DNA of 64,000 bases from Vibrio aerogenes (lineage in GTDB: Bacteria > Pseudomonadota > Gammaproteobacteria > Enterobacterales > Vibrionaceae). The notes beneath the pieces are model-generated. The model had not been told where the DNA came from. It ran no database searches and saw only the letters and a program-made list of their open reading frames with translations. The position numbers were made by a program, and so were the translations under genes. Every line of letters starts with the position of its first letter. The first letter of the stretch is position 1. Shown here piece by piece: positions 44,331 through 54,633 of this stretch. The stretch is taken from NCBI RefSeq assembly GCF_024346755.1, contig NZ_AP024861.1, forward strand, positions 2,480,001-2,544,000, given 5' to 3'.

Positions 44331-44704
44331 GAGAGTTCTCCTCATTCGATCACTGTTATCCATGGCCGGAATAAAACAGGTACTTCCTTAAAATGACACC
44401 CAACCAAACGGTGGAAGACCTGAACATCTGGCCGTACAGATACATCACGCCTGCCTGACGGACAACCGGCGAATCCCCGGTAAGAATAGTACATAAATGA
44501 AACCAGATGACTATTTATACCTGAAGTTATACCTGAACCTATACCTGTACTTATTCCTGAACGACCGGACGTTTGGGTGTATGCTGGGGGCCCTGCCCTC
44601 CCAGGCACGGAAGGTCTGCTTCCCGATATCTGCCCCGTGACCAAAAGTGGCGTATATTTACATATGGGTTCAATTCAGAAAACATCGTATAAAGGACACA
44701 TACC
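44331..44704. promoter_or_regulatory. Divergent intergenic region with four 12-bp direct repeats
   Basis: The region is 374 bp. Tandem units TATACCTGAAGT, TATACCTGAACC, TATACCTGTACT and TATTCCTGAACG lie at 44516-44563. Evenly spaced 12-bp units could be regulator sites or a decayed microsatellite. Promoters for the leftward decarboxylase and rightward SDR genes must lie here. Confidence 0.6.
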
Positions 44705-45406
44705 ATGAAAAGATCAGTGCTGATCACCGGTGGAAACAAAGGAATCGGGCTTGAAGTCACCCGGCTGTTTTTGAAGCAGAGTTATCAGGTGCATGTGCTG
44801 GCGCGTGATTTCAGCAATTTTGAATTCTCTGGCGTACCCGATGTGCACGAGATTGAGTTCGACTTAGCCGAAACCAATGAGATTGCGGATGTGGTGGAAG
44901 AGATAGGTGATATCGATGTTCTGATTAACAATGCCGGTATGATGTTAACCCGCACTTATGATGATTACCCTGATGAAGCCATCAGCCAGACCATGAAAGT
45001 GAATCTGGAAGCACCGGTGAAGCTGATGACGGAAGTGTCCAAATCGATGATCAAAAATCAGTACGGCAGAATCGTCAACAATGCCTCTGTGGCAGGTCAG
45101 ATCGGGCACCCTGACGTGTGGTATGGTATCACCAAAGCCGGGCTGATCAACGCAACCAAGAGCTTTGCTAAACTGCTCGGGCCGCAGGGAATTCTCGTTA
45201 ACTGCGTCGCACCCAGCCCGGTCGAAACGGACATGCTGCACTGCATTCCCGAAGCCCGTCAGGCACAATTTAAGTCCGGCACCATTCTCAACCGGTTTGC
45301 CACCGACACCGAAGTCGCAGAAGCGATTCGCTGGCTGGGAATCGACGCACCGGACTACATGAACGGCATGTGTCTTGATATTAATAACGGGTCTTACATG
45401 CGCTGA
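44705..45406 (+). CDS. Short-chain dehydrogenase/reductase
   Basis: The 233-residue product has the SDR signature set: GGNKGIGLE (about 8-16) for cofactor, NNAGMM near 78-83, and the catalytic pair Tyr-x3-Lys in WYGITKAGL near 140. The preceding Ser is in NNASVAG. It is similar to 3-oxoacyl-ACP reductase-like (FabG-like) enzymes, but a primary metabolic role is unlikely in this context. It is divergent from the decarboxylase and may act in a shared pathway, which is inference. Confidence 0.85.
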   Translation: MKRSVLITGGNKGIGLEVTRLFLKQSYQVHVLARDFSNFEFSGVPDVHEIEFDLAETNEIADVVEEIGDIDVLINNAGMMLTRTYDDYPDEAISQTMKVNLEAPVKLMTEVSKSMIKNQYGRIVNNASVAGQIGHPDVWYGITKAGLINATKSFAKLLGPQGILVNCVAPSPVETDMLHCIPEARQAQFKSGTILNRFATDTEVAEAIRWLGIDAPDYMNGMCLDINNGSYMR

Positions 45407-45536
45407 TGAACATACAAGCCTGCACTCTGAGTTTCGCCTGAGAAAATCGTCACACGAACGAGTTAATCTCGTCATATTGACGTAATACAGGCGGATAGAT
45501 TACACTCAATCTAAGCAGAACAAGCGGAGATGCAGA

Positions 45537-45983
45537 ATGATGAATCATGTGGCTCACCGGTCCGAACACAAGGCTTCCGACCAGCTTAATGCTATTTTCC
45601 CGGATGTTGATTTACTGACAACCTCCGGGTATTTCAAAGCGGTTTCCAACGGCGTGAGCGGCACCAATCTGAAAGACATTATTGCCGTGATTTCTGACCG
45701 GGATATTTTTGCCCGGGTGATGGGCAAAGATAAGTCCAACCTGAGCAAGAGCTACCGGCTGGTCAAACTCCCGGCTTTGGTTGGCGATAATGTGATTGAT
45801 ACGGTGCGGGTGTATATGCAGGCCAGCGACGTTTATGGCTCATTAGCGCTGGCAAAAGAGTGGCTGAACACACCGATTCCGGCACTGGGCGGTGAAGTGC
45901 CGCTGGATATAATGGACACGCCCGCCGGACGCGAACTGGTACGACAAATATTACGTAAGATCGAATACGGCGAATATTCATAA
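45537..45983 (+). CDS. Xre/MbcA/ParS-type antitoxin
   Basis: The 148-residue product contains LKDIIAVISDRDIFARVMGK (HTH-like) and a C-terminal DUF2384 segment (VYGSLALAKEWLNTPIPALG, then AGRELVRQILRKIEYGEYS). This C-terminal signature is typical of antitoxins that pair with RES toxins. It overlaps the downstream gene by one base (TAATG). It likely represses its own promoter in complex with the toxin. Confidence 0.9.
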   Translation: MMNHVAHRSEHKASDQLNAIFPDVDLLTTSGYFKAVSNGVSGTNLKDIIAVISDRDIFARVMGKDKSNLSKSYRLVKLPALVGDNVIDTVRVYMQASDVYGSLALAKEWLNTPIPALGGEVPLDIMDTPAGRELVRQILRKIEYGEYS

Positions 45984-46465
45984 TGAAGCTCTACCGGGTC
46001 ACAAACAAGTGCTTTGCCGATGTTTACTCTGGCCGCGGAGCCAGTTTTGATGATGGTGCCCGCTGGAACAGCGCCGGTCATCCGGTGATCTATTTCGCGC
46101 TGGATATGGGCACCGCGCTGGTAGAAGCCGCGAATTATCACCCCACCCCACGGCTGGTGCCCGCATCGCACTGCAAAGCGATTTACAACGTCTCACCGGA
46201 GATCGCCATCAAACGGCTGGATCAGCAACAACTGCCCGAAGACTGGCAAACCATGCCTTACCCGCAAAGCACCCAACAGATTGGCGATGAATTTTTACAA
46301 TCGCAGCAAGCCCTGCTGTTGTTGGTGCCGAGCGTTGCGGTTGGCATCGGTGAACTCTCCGTTGCCGTCGCCAACCCGCTCCATCCGCAAATCAGTCACA
46401 TCACACTGGAAGAGATCATTCAGCCGGTGTATTCACCGCGGATGTTCAGCGGGCTCAGATCTTAA
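45983..46465 (+). CDS. RES-domain toxin (NAD+-degrading)
   Basis: The 160-residue product begins MKLYRVTNKCFADVYSGRGA and has DGARWNSAGHPVIYFALDMG, then ALVEAANYHP, i.e. the R-E-S pattern with Arg near 28. RES toxins such as MbcT and PA1030-type proteins deplete NAD+. It lies directly downstream of its antitoxin. The gene appears complete. Confidence 0.92.
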   Translation: MKLYRVTNKCFADVYSGRGASFDDGARWNSAGHPVIYFALDMGTALVEAANYHPTPRLVPASHCKAIYNVSPEIAIKRLDQQQLPEDWQTMPYPQSTQQIGDEFLQSQQALLLLVPSVAVGIGELSVAVANPLHPQISHITLEEIIQPVYSPRMFSGLRS

Positions 46466-46563
46466 GCTTCTGTCGCCTGACTTTGTGATCTGCCGGGCGT
46501 TATCTCATTCTTTTTTCATACTTGTTTTAACCTGAAGCCTGTTAATCTGAAGGCTATTGGCAA

Positions 46564-47628
46564 TCACCCAACAACCGCAATATCAATACTTTCCGGCTTC
46601 ACTTTTCCGGTCCAGTACATCCGGCTGGCGATTTGCTCTGCCAGTTGCAGATAAAGTTGTGTGTGCTCGCTATCCGGCCTTGCGACAACAGTCGGGCGAC
46701 CGGCGTCGATGTCTTCCCGCACATGCAGGTGCAGCGGAATTTGTGCCAGCAGCGATAAACCATAGGTTTGCGCCATCTTCTCTGCGCCGCCGGTACCGAA
46801 GATATATTCTTTATGACCGCAGGCACTGCAACGGTGATAACTCATATTTTCCACCAGCCCGACCACCGGAACTTCCACCTGATTGAACATGGTCACCCCT
46901 TTGCGGGCATCGGCCAGCGCTAAATCCTGCGGCGTGGTCACCACAATTGCGCCGGTCACCGGAATCTGCTGTGACAGCGTCAGCTGAATATCACCGGTGC
47001 CTGGTGGCATGTCGATCACCAGATAATCCAGGTCCGGCCATAAGGTGTCATTGACCAGCTGACCCAACGCTTTGGAAGCCATCGGCCCACGCCAGATCGC
47101 CGCATCATTTTTATCGATCAAATAACCAATCGAGTGATTATAAAGACCGTGTGCTTCCACCGGCAGCATCCACTTACCATCTTTGACAGAAATATCCGCA
47201 TCCATCGTGCCCAGCATCATTGGCACTGACGGCCCGTAAATATCCGCATCCAGTAATCCGGTTTTCGCCCCGGATGCTGCCAGTGCCAGCGCCAGGTTCA
47301 CCGCCGTGGTCGATTTCCCGACCCCGCCTTTGGCTGAGGTGACCGCAATAATGTTTTTCACCCCTTTCAGCGGCTGCTCAACATGCGTCACCAGAGCTTT
47401 GGGTGCCACATGAACATTGATTTCATACTGCGCAGGTGGCTGATTGACCGCCAGCCACTGACGCAGTTCCTGTTGCAGGGATGTCGCCGCAAACGGCAGG
47501 TCAATATGAAAAACAGTCTCGCTTTGAGCACGAATGATACCGGGCTGTGAGGCCCAGTCTGCAATGAGGCTTGTATGGGAAAATTGATTGAGCCAGGCCA
47601 CCAGCTCGCCCGGAATGGGATACGCCAT
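46564..47628 (-). CDS. mrp: Mrp/ApbC iron-sulfur carrier ATPase
   Basis: The gene encodes 354 residues from the ATG at 47628 (MAYPIPGELVAWLNQFSHTS), with the deviant Walker A AKGGVGKST at about 110-118 and LDADIYGPSVP. CxxC is in RCSACGHKE near 270. This is the Fe-S cluster carrier family working with the SUF/ISC systems. It is divergent from metG, as in many gammaproteobacteria. Confidence 0.95.
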   Translation of the reverse strand: MAYPIPGELVAWLNQFSHTSLIADWASQPGIIRAQSETVFHIDLPFAATSLQQELRQWLAVNQPPAQYEINVHVAPKALVTHVEQPLKGVKNIIAVTSAKGGVGKSTTAVNLALALAASGAKTGLLDADIYGPSVPMMLGTMDADISVKDGKWMLPVEAHGLYNHSIGYLIDKNDAAIWRGPMASKALGQLVNDTLWPDLDYLVIDMPPGTGDIQLTLSQQIPVTGAIVVTTPQDLALADARKGVTMFNQVEVPVVGLVENMSYHRCSACGHKEYIFGTGGAEKMAQTYGLSLLAQIPLHLHVREDIDAGRPTVVARPDSEHTQLYLQLAEQIASRMYWTGKVKPESIDIAVVG

Positions 47629-47977
47629 AAATATATCTCCCGAAAAGATTTTTGGCATATGCTACCACTCTGCTACCTGAAGCTAAAGTCTGAAAGCCAT
47701 ACGTCAGGCTATCTTTCAAGCTATTTTTCAATCTATCTATCAAACTATCTTTCAAATTATCCGGGGCAAACAACCGGAAAAAGTGGTGATGAATCCAGAT
47801 GACTCTTTGCGTAATCCCTGACATCAGGTACTATTAACGGCTATTGATTTTGTGTGGTTTTTCACATATCTCATCAATATCCAAGATTCCTTTAAAATTT
47901 TTGTATCACCGCAGGCAGCAGGTAAAGGATTTTCCGGCTGTAACGGGGATATTTCAGACAGAGCGAAGAAATTGAGT

Positions 47978-50029
47978 ATGGCAACTGAACCGAGAAAAAT
48001 TCTGGTAACCTGCGCCCTTCCATATGCTAACGGTCCGATTCATTTAGGCCACATGTTAGAGCATATTCAGGCGGATATCTGGGTACGTTACCAGCGCCTG
48101 AAAGGCAATGAGATCCATTTTATTTGTGCGGATGATGCTCACGGCACGCCGATTATGCTCAGAGCACAACAAATGGGAATCACGCCTGAAGCGATGATTG
48201 CATCGGCCAGTGAAGAGCACCAGAAAGATTTCGCCGGATTTAACATCAGCTATGATAATTATCACAGCACCCACAGCGAAGAGAACCGCGAAATCTCTTC
48301 TTATATTTACCAGCAGTTAAAAGCCAATGGCTTTATCTCCAGCCGGACGATTTCTCAGCTGTATGATCCGGAAAAAGAGATGTTTCTGCCGGACCGTTTT
48401 GTCAAGGGCACCTGTCCGAAATGTAAGTCAGAAGATCAATACGGCGATAACTGCGATGCCTGTGGTGAAACTTACAGCCCGACTGATCTGATTAATCCGA
48501 AATCTGCCGTTTCCGGCGCGACGCCGGTGATGAAAGATTCCGAACACTTCTTCTTTGATTTACCACAGTTTGAAAGCATGCTCAAAGAATGGACCCGCTC
48601 CGGCTCACTGCAAACCGAAACCGCCAACAAAATGCAGGAATGGTTTGAATCCGGCCTGCAGCAGTGGGATATCTCCCGCGATGCACCTTATTTCGGCTTT
48701 GAAATTCCGGGTGAAGAAGGCAAATATTTCTATGTTTGGCTGGATGCCCCGATTGGTTACATGGGCTCATTTAAAAACCTGTGTGACAAACGCGGCGATT
48801 TAAACTTTGACGAGTACTGGAATAAAGACAGCAAAACAGAGCTGTATCATTTCATCGGTAAAGACATCGTTTACTTCCACAGCCTGTTCTGGCCTGCAAT
48901 GCTGGAAGGTTCAGGCTTCCGCAAGCCTGACAATGTGTTTGTTCACGGCTATGTCACGGTCAACGGCGCGAAAATGTCGAAGTCCAAAGGGACATTCGTC
49001 AAAGCGGCGACGTATCTGAATCATATGGATCCCGAGTGTCTGCGCTATTACTATGCTGCCAAACTGAACAGCCGCATTGATGATCTGGATCTGAATCTGG
49101 AAGACTTCAGTCAGCGGGTGAACTCAGATATCGTCAACAAGATTGTCAATCTGGCATCGAGAAACGCAGGTTTTATCACCAAACGTTTTGGCGGTCAGCT
49201 TTCTGCCAATGTTGCCGAACCTGCCCTGTATCAATCATTCATCGATACCGCAGAAAAAATCGGTGAATATTTTGAAACCCGTGAGTTTGGCCGGGCCATC
49301 CGTGAAATTACGGCTCTGGCAGATAAAGCCAACCAGTATGTCGATGAAAAAGCGCCGTGGGTGATTGCCAAAGAAGCAGGCAAAGATCAGGAATTGCAGG
49401 ATATCTGCTCAATGGGCATCAACCTGTTCCGTGTGCTCATCACTTATCTGAAACCGGTGATGCCAGAACTGGCGGCCCGTAGTGAAGCCTTCCTCAATGA
49501 AACGCTGGACTGGAATGTGATTGCCAAACCACTGGTCAGCCATGAAATCAGCAAGTTCAAAGCGCTGTTCAGCCGGATCGAGCCAAAGACAATCGAAGCC
49601 ATGATTGAAGCCTCGAAAGAAGATGCGGCGGCAGAAAAAGCCATCACTCAAAAAAAACCGGCAGCAGAAGCGGAAACAGAGCTGTCCAAAGACCCGATCG
49701 CGGATGAAATCGAATTTGATGATTTTGCCAAAGTTGATCTGCGGATTGCGAAAATCATTTCCTGCGAAGAAGTGCCAAAAGCCAACAAGCTGCTGAAACT
49801 GGAACTGGATATCGGTGGTGAAACCCGTCAGGTATTCTCCGGCATCAAATCGGCTTATAAAGCCGAAGAGCTGGTGGGCAAATATACCGTGATGGTGGCC
49901 AACCTGAAGCCGCGTAAAATGAAATTCGGCATGTCTGAAGGCATGGTTTTAGCCGCTGGCCCTGGTGGCAGTGATATCTGGCTGCTTGAACCTCATGAAG
50001 GTGCGCAGCCGGGTATGCGCGTGATGTAA
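47978..50029 (+). CDS. metG: Methionyl-tRNA synthetase
   Basis: The gene encodes 683 residues from the ATG at 47978 ([20 protein letters not shown]). The class I HIGH motif is His22-Leu-Gly-His25, the zinc-binding Cys set is [17 protein letters not shown], and KMSKS is at 332-336. A Lys/Glu-rich linker leads to a C-terminal tRNA-binding (EMAP-like) domain ([20 protein letters not shown]). It charges tRNA-Met. A longer in-frame start at 47852 is unlikely. Confidence 0.97.
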   Translation: MATEPRKILVTCALPYANGPIHLGHMLEHIQADIWVRYQRLKGNEIHFICADDAHGTPIMLRAQQMGITPEAMIASASEEHQKDFAGFNISYDNYHSTHSEENREISSYIYQQLKANGFISSRTISQLYDPEKEMFLPDRFVKGTCPKCKSEDQYGDNCDACGETYSPTDLINPKSAVSGATPVMKDSEHFFFDLPQFESMLKEWTRSGSLQTETANKMQEWFESGLQQWDISRDAPYFGFEIPGEEGKYFYVWLDAPIGYMGSFKNLCDKRGDLNFDEYWNKDSKTELYHFIGKDIVYFHSLFWPAMLEGSGFRKPDNVFVHGYVTVNGAKMSKSKGTFVKAATYLNHMDPECLRYYYAAKLNSRIDDLDLNLEDFSQRVNSDIVNKIVNLASRNAGFITKRFGGQLSANVAEPALYQSFIDTAEKIGEYFETREFGRAIREITALADKANQYVDEKAPWVIAKEAGKDQELQDICSMGINLFRVLITYLKPVMPELAARSEAFLNETLDWNVIAKPLVSHEISKFKALFSRIEPKTIEAMIEASKEDAAAEKAITQKKPAAEAETELSKDPIADEIEFDDFAKVDLRIAKIISCEEVPKANKLLKLELDIGGETRQVFSGIKSAYKAEELVGKYTVMVANLKPRKMKFGMSEGMVLAAGPGGSDIWLLEPHEGAQPGMRVM

Positions 50030-50063
50030 GACAACCGGAATTTTCAATCTCCGTGTCAGCTTC

Positions 50064-50090
50064 AAATCCCGGTCTCAGCCGGGATTTTTA
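50064..50090 (+). terminator. Rho-independent terminator of metG
   Basis: AAATCCCGG-TCTCAG-CCGGGATTT is followed by TT and TA. It lies 35 bp after the metG stop. Confidence 0.85.
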
Positions 50091-50422
50091 TTGGCTTTCA
50101 CCCCTGAAGGGACAATTTCTCCAAAACGCTTTTCTCCGGCGACGTTTCCTGAAACAGTTTCCGTCCCCTCCCCAAAACAACAACAAACGCATCATATTGG
50201 TGCACTGCAAATGTAAAATATTTGTTAAGCCAATGATTTTCATCATAAAAAAAACTGGCACTATCTCTGCTTTGATCAGAAAAAGAAATCCAGATGCGTG
50301 TTCAGACACAACCTGCGGAGTATATTCAGCTTCTCGTCATTCCTTCCTGCCGCATAAGTCAACCCATCCGGTATCAGCGCAATAAATGGATTGTTGCGCC
50401 ATCACTTCAGAGGAGTTTGGTT

Positions 50423-51229
50423 ATGTTCGTCGTGATTTCAATGATCATTTCTGTAGGGATTCTCGGACTGATGTTCTGGCTCGCCAGACAGCGTGAATCG
50501 GGCCTGAAACACAAATATGCCTTACTGAGCGACCTCCGGCAGGTACTGTATACTTGTCGGCAACACCGCCATATCACCCACATGGCATTGATGTCGGGTG
50601 AAATTCGCCGGACTGAAAGCGCTCCCCTGTCAGATCTGCTTATCAAGAAATCACAGCACTTAATCACGATTGCCCGGTCAGACAACAAACCTATGTATCG
50701 GGTGCTGCAGATGAAACTGCGCGGCTTAATCAAAAACTGGCCGGATTATTCAGTCGCCCGCAACCAGATGGTGCACGGAAAAGCCATCCGACATTGTATG
50801 TTTCTGATGGATGAGATCATTTTGTCCTGGCTGGTGGAAGTGAACCGGGAAGATTTAACAACGGAATATCACATGAACTGGCAACAGATTGTTGATGCCA
50901 TGGATGCCCTGACGCAGCTCAGGATTTGTATTCAGGATATGGAGAAAGAAGACGGGAAAATCCGGATTCAACACAGTGCGGATATGGTGTGCAGAAAAAT
51001 CAATCAGCTGGCCGTCATCAGCCCGCTGTCGGTGGCAGCTCCGGATTGTGTTCGCTCATTACAACAGCTGGAGAAAATCAGTCAGGGGGAAGAATATCAA
51101 CTGGATGCAGAAGCGATGTATCAACTGACCGCAGACGTGTCACTGAATATTTCGCATGTTTATGACCAAATGCTGGGAGAGCTGACTGAAAGTCTGTATG
51201 TGCCTCTCCCAAAGTCACTACCGGCCTGA
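50423..51229 (+). CDS. Membrane-anchored protein of unknown function
   Basis: The gene encodes 268 residues from the ATG at 50423, which has an excellent AGAGGAG SD; a longer frame starts at 50294. One transmembrane segment (MFVVISMIISVGILGLMFWL) opens the protein, followed by a helical periplasmic part with several Cys (YTCRQHRHITHMALMSGE). The shape recalls nitrate/nitrite-sensing (NIT-type) helical sensors, but no NIT motif is certain. There is no output domain. Confidence 0.6.
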   Translation: MFVVISMIISVGILGLMFWLARQRESGLKHKYALLSDLRQVLYTCRQHRHITHMALMSGEIRRTESAPLSDLLIKKSQHLITIARSDNKPMYRVLQMKLRGLIKNWPDYSVARNQMVHGKAIRHCMFLMDEIILSWLVEVNREDLTTEYHMNWQQIVDAMDALTQLRICIQDMEKEDGKIRIQHSADMVCRKINQLAVISPLSVAAPDCVRSLQQLEKISQGEEYQLDAEAMYQLTADVSLNISHVYDQMLGELTESLYVPLPKSLPA

Positions 51230-51258
51230 CGGATAAAGACTCCTGACCGATAAAAAAA

Positions 51259-52014
51259 TCAGAGTAAGCGACGGGCCGCACCAACGACAGCACGAATCGA
51301 TCTGGCTTCAATATCCTTGATGATGGCGTGATCAGGAATTTCTTTTTGTGTCCGGTTAATAATCACACCGGCAATACATCCACCTCGCAGACCTGAACTG
51401 CTGCACATGGTAAACAGGGTGGCAGCTTCCATTTCAAAGTTCAGCACTCCCATTGACTGCCACTCAGCCACTGAGCCCTGAAAGCGTTTGACAACCCGGC
51501 CTGAGAATGTGTCATAGCGCTCCTGTCCCGGATAGAAAGTATCACTGGACGCTGTGATCCCGGTATGAACCGTCCCTTCTTCTTCAGCCGCTGCTTTAAG
51601 AGCAACCATGGCATCAAAGTCGGCAACCGCCGGAAATTCCATCGGCGCAAAATGCTGGCTGGCACCATCCAGACGCACCGCACCGGTGGTCACAATCAGG
51701 TCACCTACATTCACATCAGGCTGAATCGCCCCGGTTGTGCCGACCCGCAGAAAAGTTCTGACACCAAGCTGAGCCAGCTCTTCCACAGCAATAGATGTCG
51801 ATGGTCCACCAATCCCGGTTGAGCAAACGATCACCGGCTTATTATCAATCAGGGCCCGGTAAATCGTAAATTCACGATGGCTGGCCAGAAAGACCGGTTC
51901 ATCCATCTGATCCGCAATTTTCTTTACCCGCTCCGGATCACCCGGCAAAATTGCGACTGTTGCGCCACCCAGATCGGCTTGCGTCACTCCAAGATGAAAA
52001 ACAGCATCAGACAT
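51259..52014 (-). CDS. udp: Uridine phosphorylase
   Basis: The 251-residue product has [20 protein letters not shown] (phosphate site), [29 protein letters not shown] and [11 protein letters not shown], all uridine phosphorylase hallmarks. It cleaves uridine to uracil and ribose-1-phosphate. The upstream region (52015-52180) has TGTGATC-type half sites on the minus strand that could bind CRP/CytR, which is tentative. Confidence 0.95.
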   Translation of the reverse strand: MSDAVFHLGVTQADLGGATVAILPGDPERVKKIADQMDEPVFLASHREFTIYRALIDNKPVIVCSTGIGGPSTSIAVEELAQLGVRTFLRVGTTGAIQPDVNVGDLIVTTGAVRLDGASQHFAPMEFPAVADFDAMVALKAAAEEEGTVHTGITASSDTFYPGQERYDTFSGRVVKRFQGSVAEWQSMGVLNFEMEAATLFTMCSSSGLRGGCIAGVIINRTQKEIPDHAIIKDIEARSIRAVVGAARRLL

Positions 52015-52234
52015 GATTTATTTCCTCGTTTCTTTATTGGTTCGGTAATGTCGGTTAAACAGACCCAAGTCATCTCAGGCTTAACCTGATTTGACAACTT
52101 TAACGAAGACCGGCGTTCAAGTTCAGATTGCAGATCACAAAAATCATATGTTTGTTTTATTGTTTTTCATGAAAATAAAATATTGATCACAATTGAGATG
52201 AAGTAATGCTTAAACCGATCACATTTCGTCATTC

Positions 52235-52266
52235 ATAAAAAAGCCCCGTCAATTCAGACAGGGCCG
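52235..52266 (-). terminator. Terminator of the CBS-domain gene
   Basis: On the minus strand GGCCCTGTC-TGAATT-GACGGGGCT (one G-U pair) is followed by six T. Confidence 0.8.
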
Positions 52267-52305
52267 AAAATCAGTCCAGGTTCCCCCCTGAAGGGCGAAC
52301 CACAG

Positions 52306-52728
52306 CTAAACCTGATGTTGAAAACAGGCAACGAGAGATTTTTCAATCGCTTTGAGCACAGAGCGACGGGTGATAAGTCCGACCAGACGGTTGTCTTCTT
52401 CTTCAATCACCGGATACACTTTTGGCCGGCCCACTTTCATCATATGTGCCAGTTCAATAATCGATAACTCAGGAGAGACAGCACACACTTCCCGATTCAT
52501 ACAATCACCAACCACATGGGTATCCTGACAGTGATAACCCACTTTCACCAGTTTATCCAGCAAGTCCTGCTCAGACAGGAAGCCAATCACCTTACCGGAT
52601 TCATCCACAACCGGACCGCCAAAGTGTTCGGAGTGAATCACTTTTTCCAGTGCAATAGACAACGTCATTCCGGAATCAAACGTCACCGGGTGACGCGTCA
52701 TATAATCTTTAACTTTCAGTGAGTCCAT
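52306..52728 (-). CDS. Two-CBS-domain protein
   Basis: The 140-residue product is two CBS motifs: YMTRHPVTFDSGMTLSIALE with GGPVVDESGKVIGFLSEQDL, then CMNREVCAVSPELSIIELAH with YPVIEEEDNRLVGLITRRSV. Such stand-alone CBS pairs bind adenosine nucleotides and regulate partners. The substrate and partner are not evident. The promoter region carries three 20-bp tandem repeats. Confidence 0.88.
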   Translation of the reverse strand: MDSLKVKDYMTRHPVTFDSGMTLSIALEKVIHSEHFGGPVVDESGKVIGFLSEQDLLDKLVKVGYHCQDTHVVGDCMNREVCAVSPELSIIELAHMMKVGRPKVYPVIEEEDNRLVGLITRRSVLKAIEKSLVACFQHQV

Positions 52729-52748
52729 CGCAATCTCCCTCAGATATC

Positions 52749-52808
52749 ACTTTTCATCCGTTCAGGATACTTTTCATCCATTCAGGAAACTTTTTATCCG
52801 TTCAGGAT
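52749..52808. repeat. Three 20-bp tandem repeats upstream of CBS gene
   Basis: The units ACTTTTCATCCGTTCAGGAT, ACTTTTCATCCATTCAGGAA and ACTTTTTATCCGTTCAGGAT are contiguous. Each holds a short dyad ATCC-N5-GGAT (imperfect in unit 2). They lie 21-80 bp before the start codon, in the promoter or leader. Confidence 0.8.
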
Positions 52809-52934
52809 AAGTGTCGTCTAATTTCTGATAATTGCTAAATGAATCTGACCAAATTTATTGATTAAATCTATATATTGATTGAATAATATATATACCCAAG
52901 CAACCGGAATCATTTCTCTTCTGACAGATCGGGC

Positions 52935-53393
52935 TCAGTTTTCTTCCCACCGCTGTGCCGCCTGATGATCGCTCTCCCGCGAATCCAGCCAGCGGTCACC
53001 GGTATCAGCCCACTCTTTTTTCCAGAAGGGTACTTTGGTTTTCAGAATATCCATAATGAACTCACAGGCAGCAAATGCAGCGTTGCGGTGCGCACTACTG
53101 ACACCGACAAAAACAATTTGCTCTCCGGTCCGGATGCGTCCTACCCGGTGAATCACACAAATTTGCAGCAGAGGCCATTTACTGGCCGCCTGATCACAGA
53201 TGTCCTCCAGCACTTTTTCGGTCATGCCGGGATAATGCTCAAGCGCCAGACCTGACACTGGCTCACCCAGATTGTGATTACGGACTTTTCCGACAAAAGT
53301 GGCGACAGCCCCGGCTGCCGGATCCTGAGATAATCGCTCATATTCTTCACCAACAGAGAAATCTTCCTGCTGAACCCGGATTATATGCGCCAT
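52935..53393 (-). CDS. moaE: Molybdopterin synthase catalytic subunit
   Basis: The gene encodes 152 residues from the ATG at 53393 (MAHIIRVQQEDFSVGEEYER). It has GAVATFVGKVRNHNLGEPVS, HRVGRIRTGEQIVFVGVSSA and the catalytic Lys region KTKVPFWKKE. It converts cPMP to molybdopterin with MoaD. It starts within two bases of the moaD stop. Confidence 0.95.
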   Translation of the reverse strand: MAHIIRVQQEDFSVGEEYERLSQDPAAGAVATFVGKVRNHNLGEPVSGLALEHYPGMTEKVLEDICDQAASKWPLLQICVIHRVGRIRTGEQIVFVGVSSAHRNAAFAACEFIMDILKTKVPFWKKEWADTGDRWLDSRESDHQAAQRWEEN

Positions 53394-53394
53394 T

Positions 53395-53640
53395 TCAACC
53401 TCCTGTGACCGGCGGAAAGAAAGCAACTTCATCCCCGTCAGCCACTGAAGCTTCAGGCTGTACAATCGTCTGGTTCACTGCCATCAAAAGTCTCTCGGGT
53501 TCCATCGCCAGTGCCCATTTATCTGACCGTGTTGCCAGTGAGTCCCGCAGCGCCTGAACTGTTGCAAAATGTCCTTCCACTTCAATTTCATCCAGACCCA
53601 GTATTTCTCTGGTCTGCGCAAAGAATAAAACTTTAATCAT
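53395..53640 (-). CDS. moaD: Molybdopterin synthase sulfur carrier subunit
   Basis: This 81-residue ubiquitin-like protein ends in [10 protein letters not shown]. The terminal Gly-Gly is needed for thiocarboxylate formation by MoeB. Its codons for Gly-Gly also supply the GGAGGT SD of moaE. It overlaps moaC by 4 bp. Confidence 0.95.
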   Translation of the reverse strand: MIKVLFFAQTREILGLDEIEVEGHFATVQALRDSLATRSDKWALAMEPERLLMAVNQTIVQPEASVADGDEVAFFPPVTGG

Positions 53641-54116
53641 AATGCCACCTTAAAATCACCTGATTTCCCGCCGGATTTTTCCAGCAAACGAACCTGACTG
53701 ATCACCATATCTTTCTGGATGGCTTTACACATGTCGTAAACGGTTAATGCGGCGACCGATGCCGCAGTCAGCGCTTCCATTTCCACGCCGGTTTTTCCTG
53801 TCAGGCGACATACAGATTCGATCCGCACCGCTGATTTTTCTTCACAGGCTTCCAGCCGGACTTCTGCTTTAGACAGCAACAGCGGATGGCACAAAGGGAT
53901 CAAATCCCACGTGCGTTTTGCGGCCTGAATACCGGCAATCCGTGCGGTGGCGAACACGTCCCCTTTATGATGGCCACCGGAAATAATCAGTGTCAGCGTT
54001 TCTGCAGACATATGTACCCAGGCTTCAGCTCTGGCTTCCCTGACGGTTTCAGCTTTCGCAGAAACATCGACCATGTTGGCTTCACCGGCAGTATTGACAT
54101 GAGTCAGTTCAGACAT
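53637..54116 (-). CDS. moaC: Cyclic pyranopterin monophosphate synthase
   Basis: The gene encodes 159 residues from the ATG at 54116 ([20 protein letters not shown]). The signature is [20 protein letters not shown] followed by [10 protein letters not shown], and [20 protein letters not shown]. It works directly after MoaA in forming cPMP. Confidence 0.96.
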   Translation of the reverse strand: MSELTHVNTAGEANMVDVSAKAETVREARAEAWVHMSAETLTLIISGGHHKGDVFATARIAGIQAAKRTWDLIPLCHPLLLSKAEVRLEACEEKSAVRIESVCRLTGKTGVEMEALTAASVAALTVYDMCKAIQKDMVISQVRLLEKSGGKSGDFKVAL

Positions 54117-54120
54117 GTGT

Positions 54121-54633
54121 TTATTTCCCCAGATGCGGCATAAAGTTACACGGACGATGAGAGGCATCCATCTGCTGTTCAATCACTCTTGTCCAGGCCG
54201 TTTTACAGGCATTGGTTGAACCCGGCATCGCAAATATGACGGTATGGTTGGCAAACCCGGCAAATGCCCGCGACTGAATGGTTGATGTACCAATTTCTTC
54301 ATAAGACACCATCCGGAACAATTCACCAAACCCTTCCACTTCTTTATCAAACAGTGGCAATACAGCTTCCGGTGTACTGTCGCGGCTGGTGAAGCCGGTA
54401 CCACCGGTGATCAGAACAGCCTGAACATTGTCATCGGCAATCCAGTTTGAAATGACTGCGCGGATTTTATATTTATCGTCAATCACAATTTGCTTGTCTG
54501 CCAGTTGATGTCCGGCATCTTTCAGCGCTTGTGCCAGATACTGCCCTGAAGTATCGTTTTCTTCGGTGCGTGTGTCAGAAACGGTTAATACCGCAATTTT
54601 TGCTGGTTTGAACTCTGATTGTGCATGACCCAT
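54121..54633 (-). CDS. moaB: MoaB molybdenum cofactor protein
   Basis: The gene encodes 170 residues from the ATG at 54633 ([20 protein letters not shown]), AGGTG upstream. It has [20 protein letters not shown] and [20 protein letters not shown], typical of the MoaB/MogA fold. It is thought to act in MPT adenylylation or as a paralogue of MogA. It lies between moaC and moaA in the usual operon. Confidence 0.95.
   Translation of the reverse strand: MGHAQSEFKPAKIAVLTVSDTRTEENDTSGQYLAQALKDAGHQLADKQIVIDDKYKIRAVISNWIADDNVQAVLITGGTGFTSRDSTPEAVLPLFDKEVEGFGELFRMVSYEEIGTSTIQSRAFAGFANHTVIFAMPGSTNACKTAWTRVIEQQMDASHRPCNFMPHLGK

Noticed and set aside
52749..52808. CRISPR array upstream of the CBS gene
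   Set aside because: The three 20-bp units are contiguous, with no spacers.
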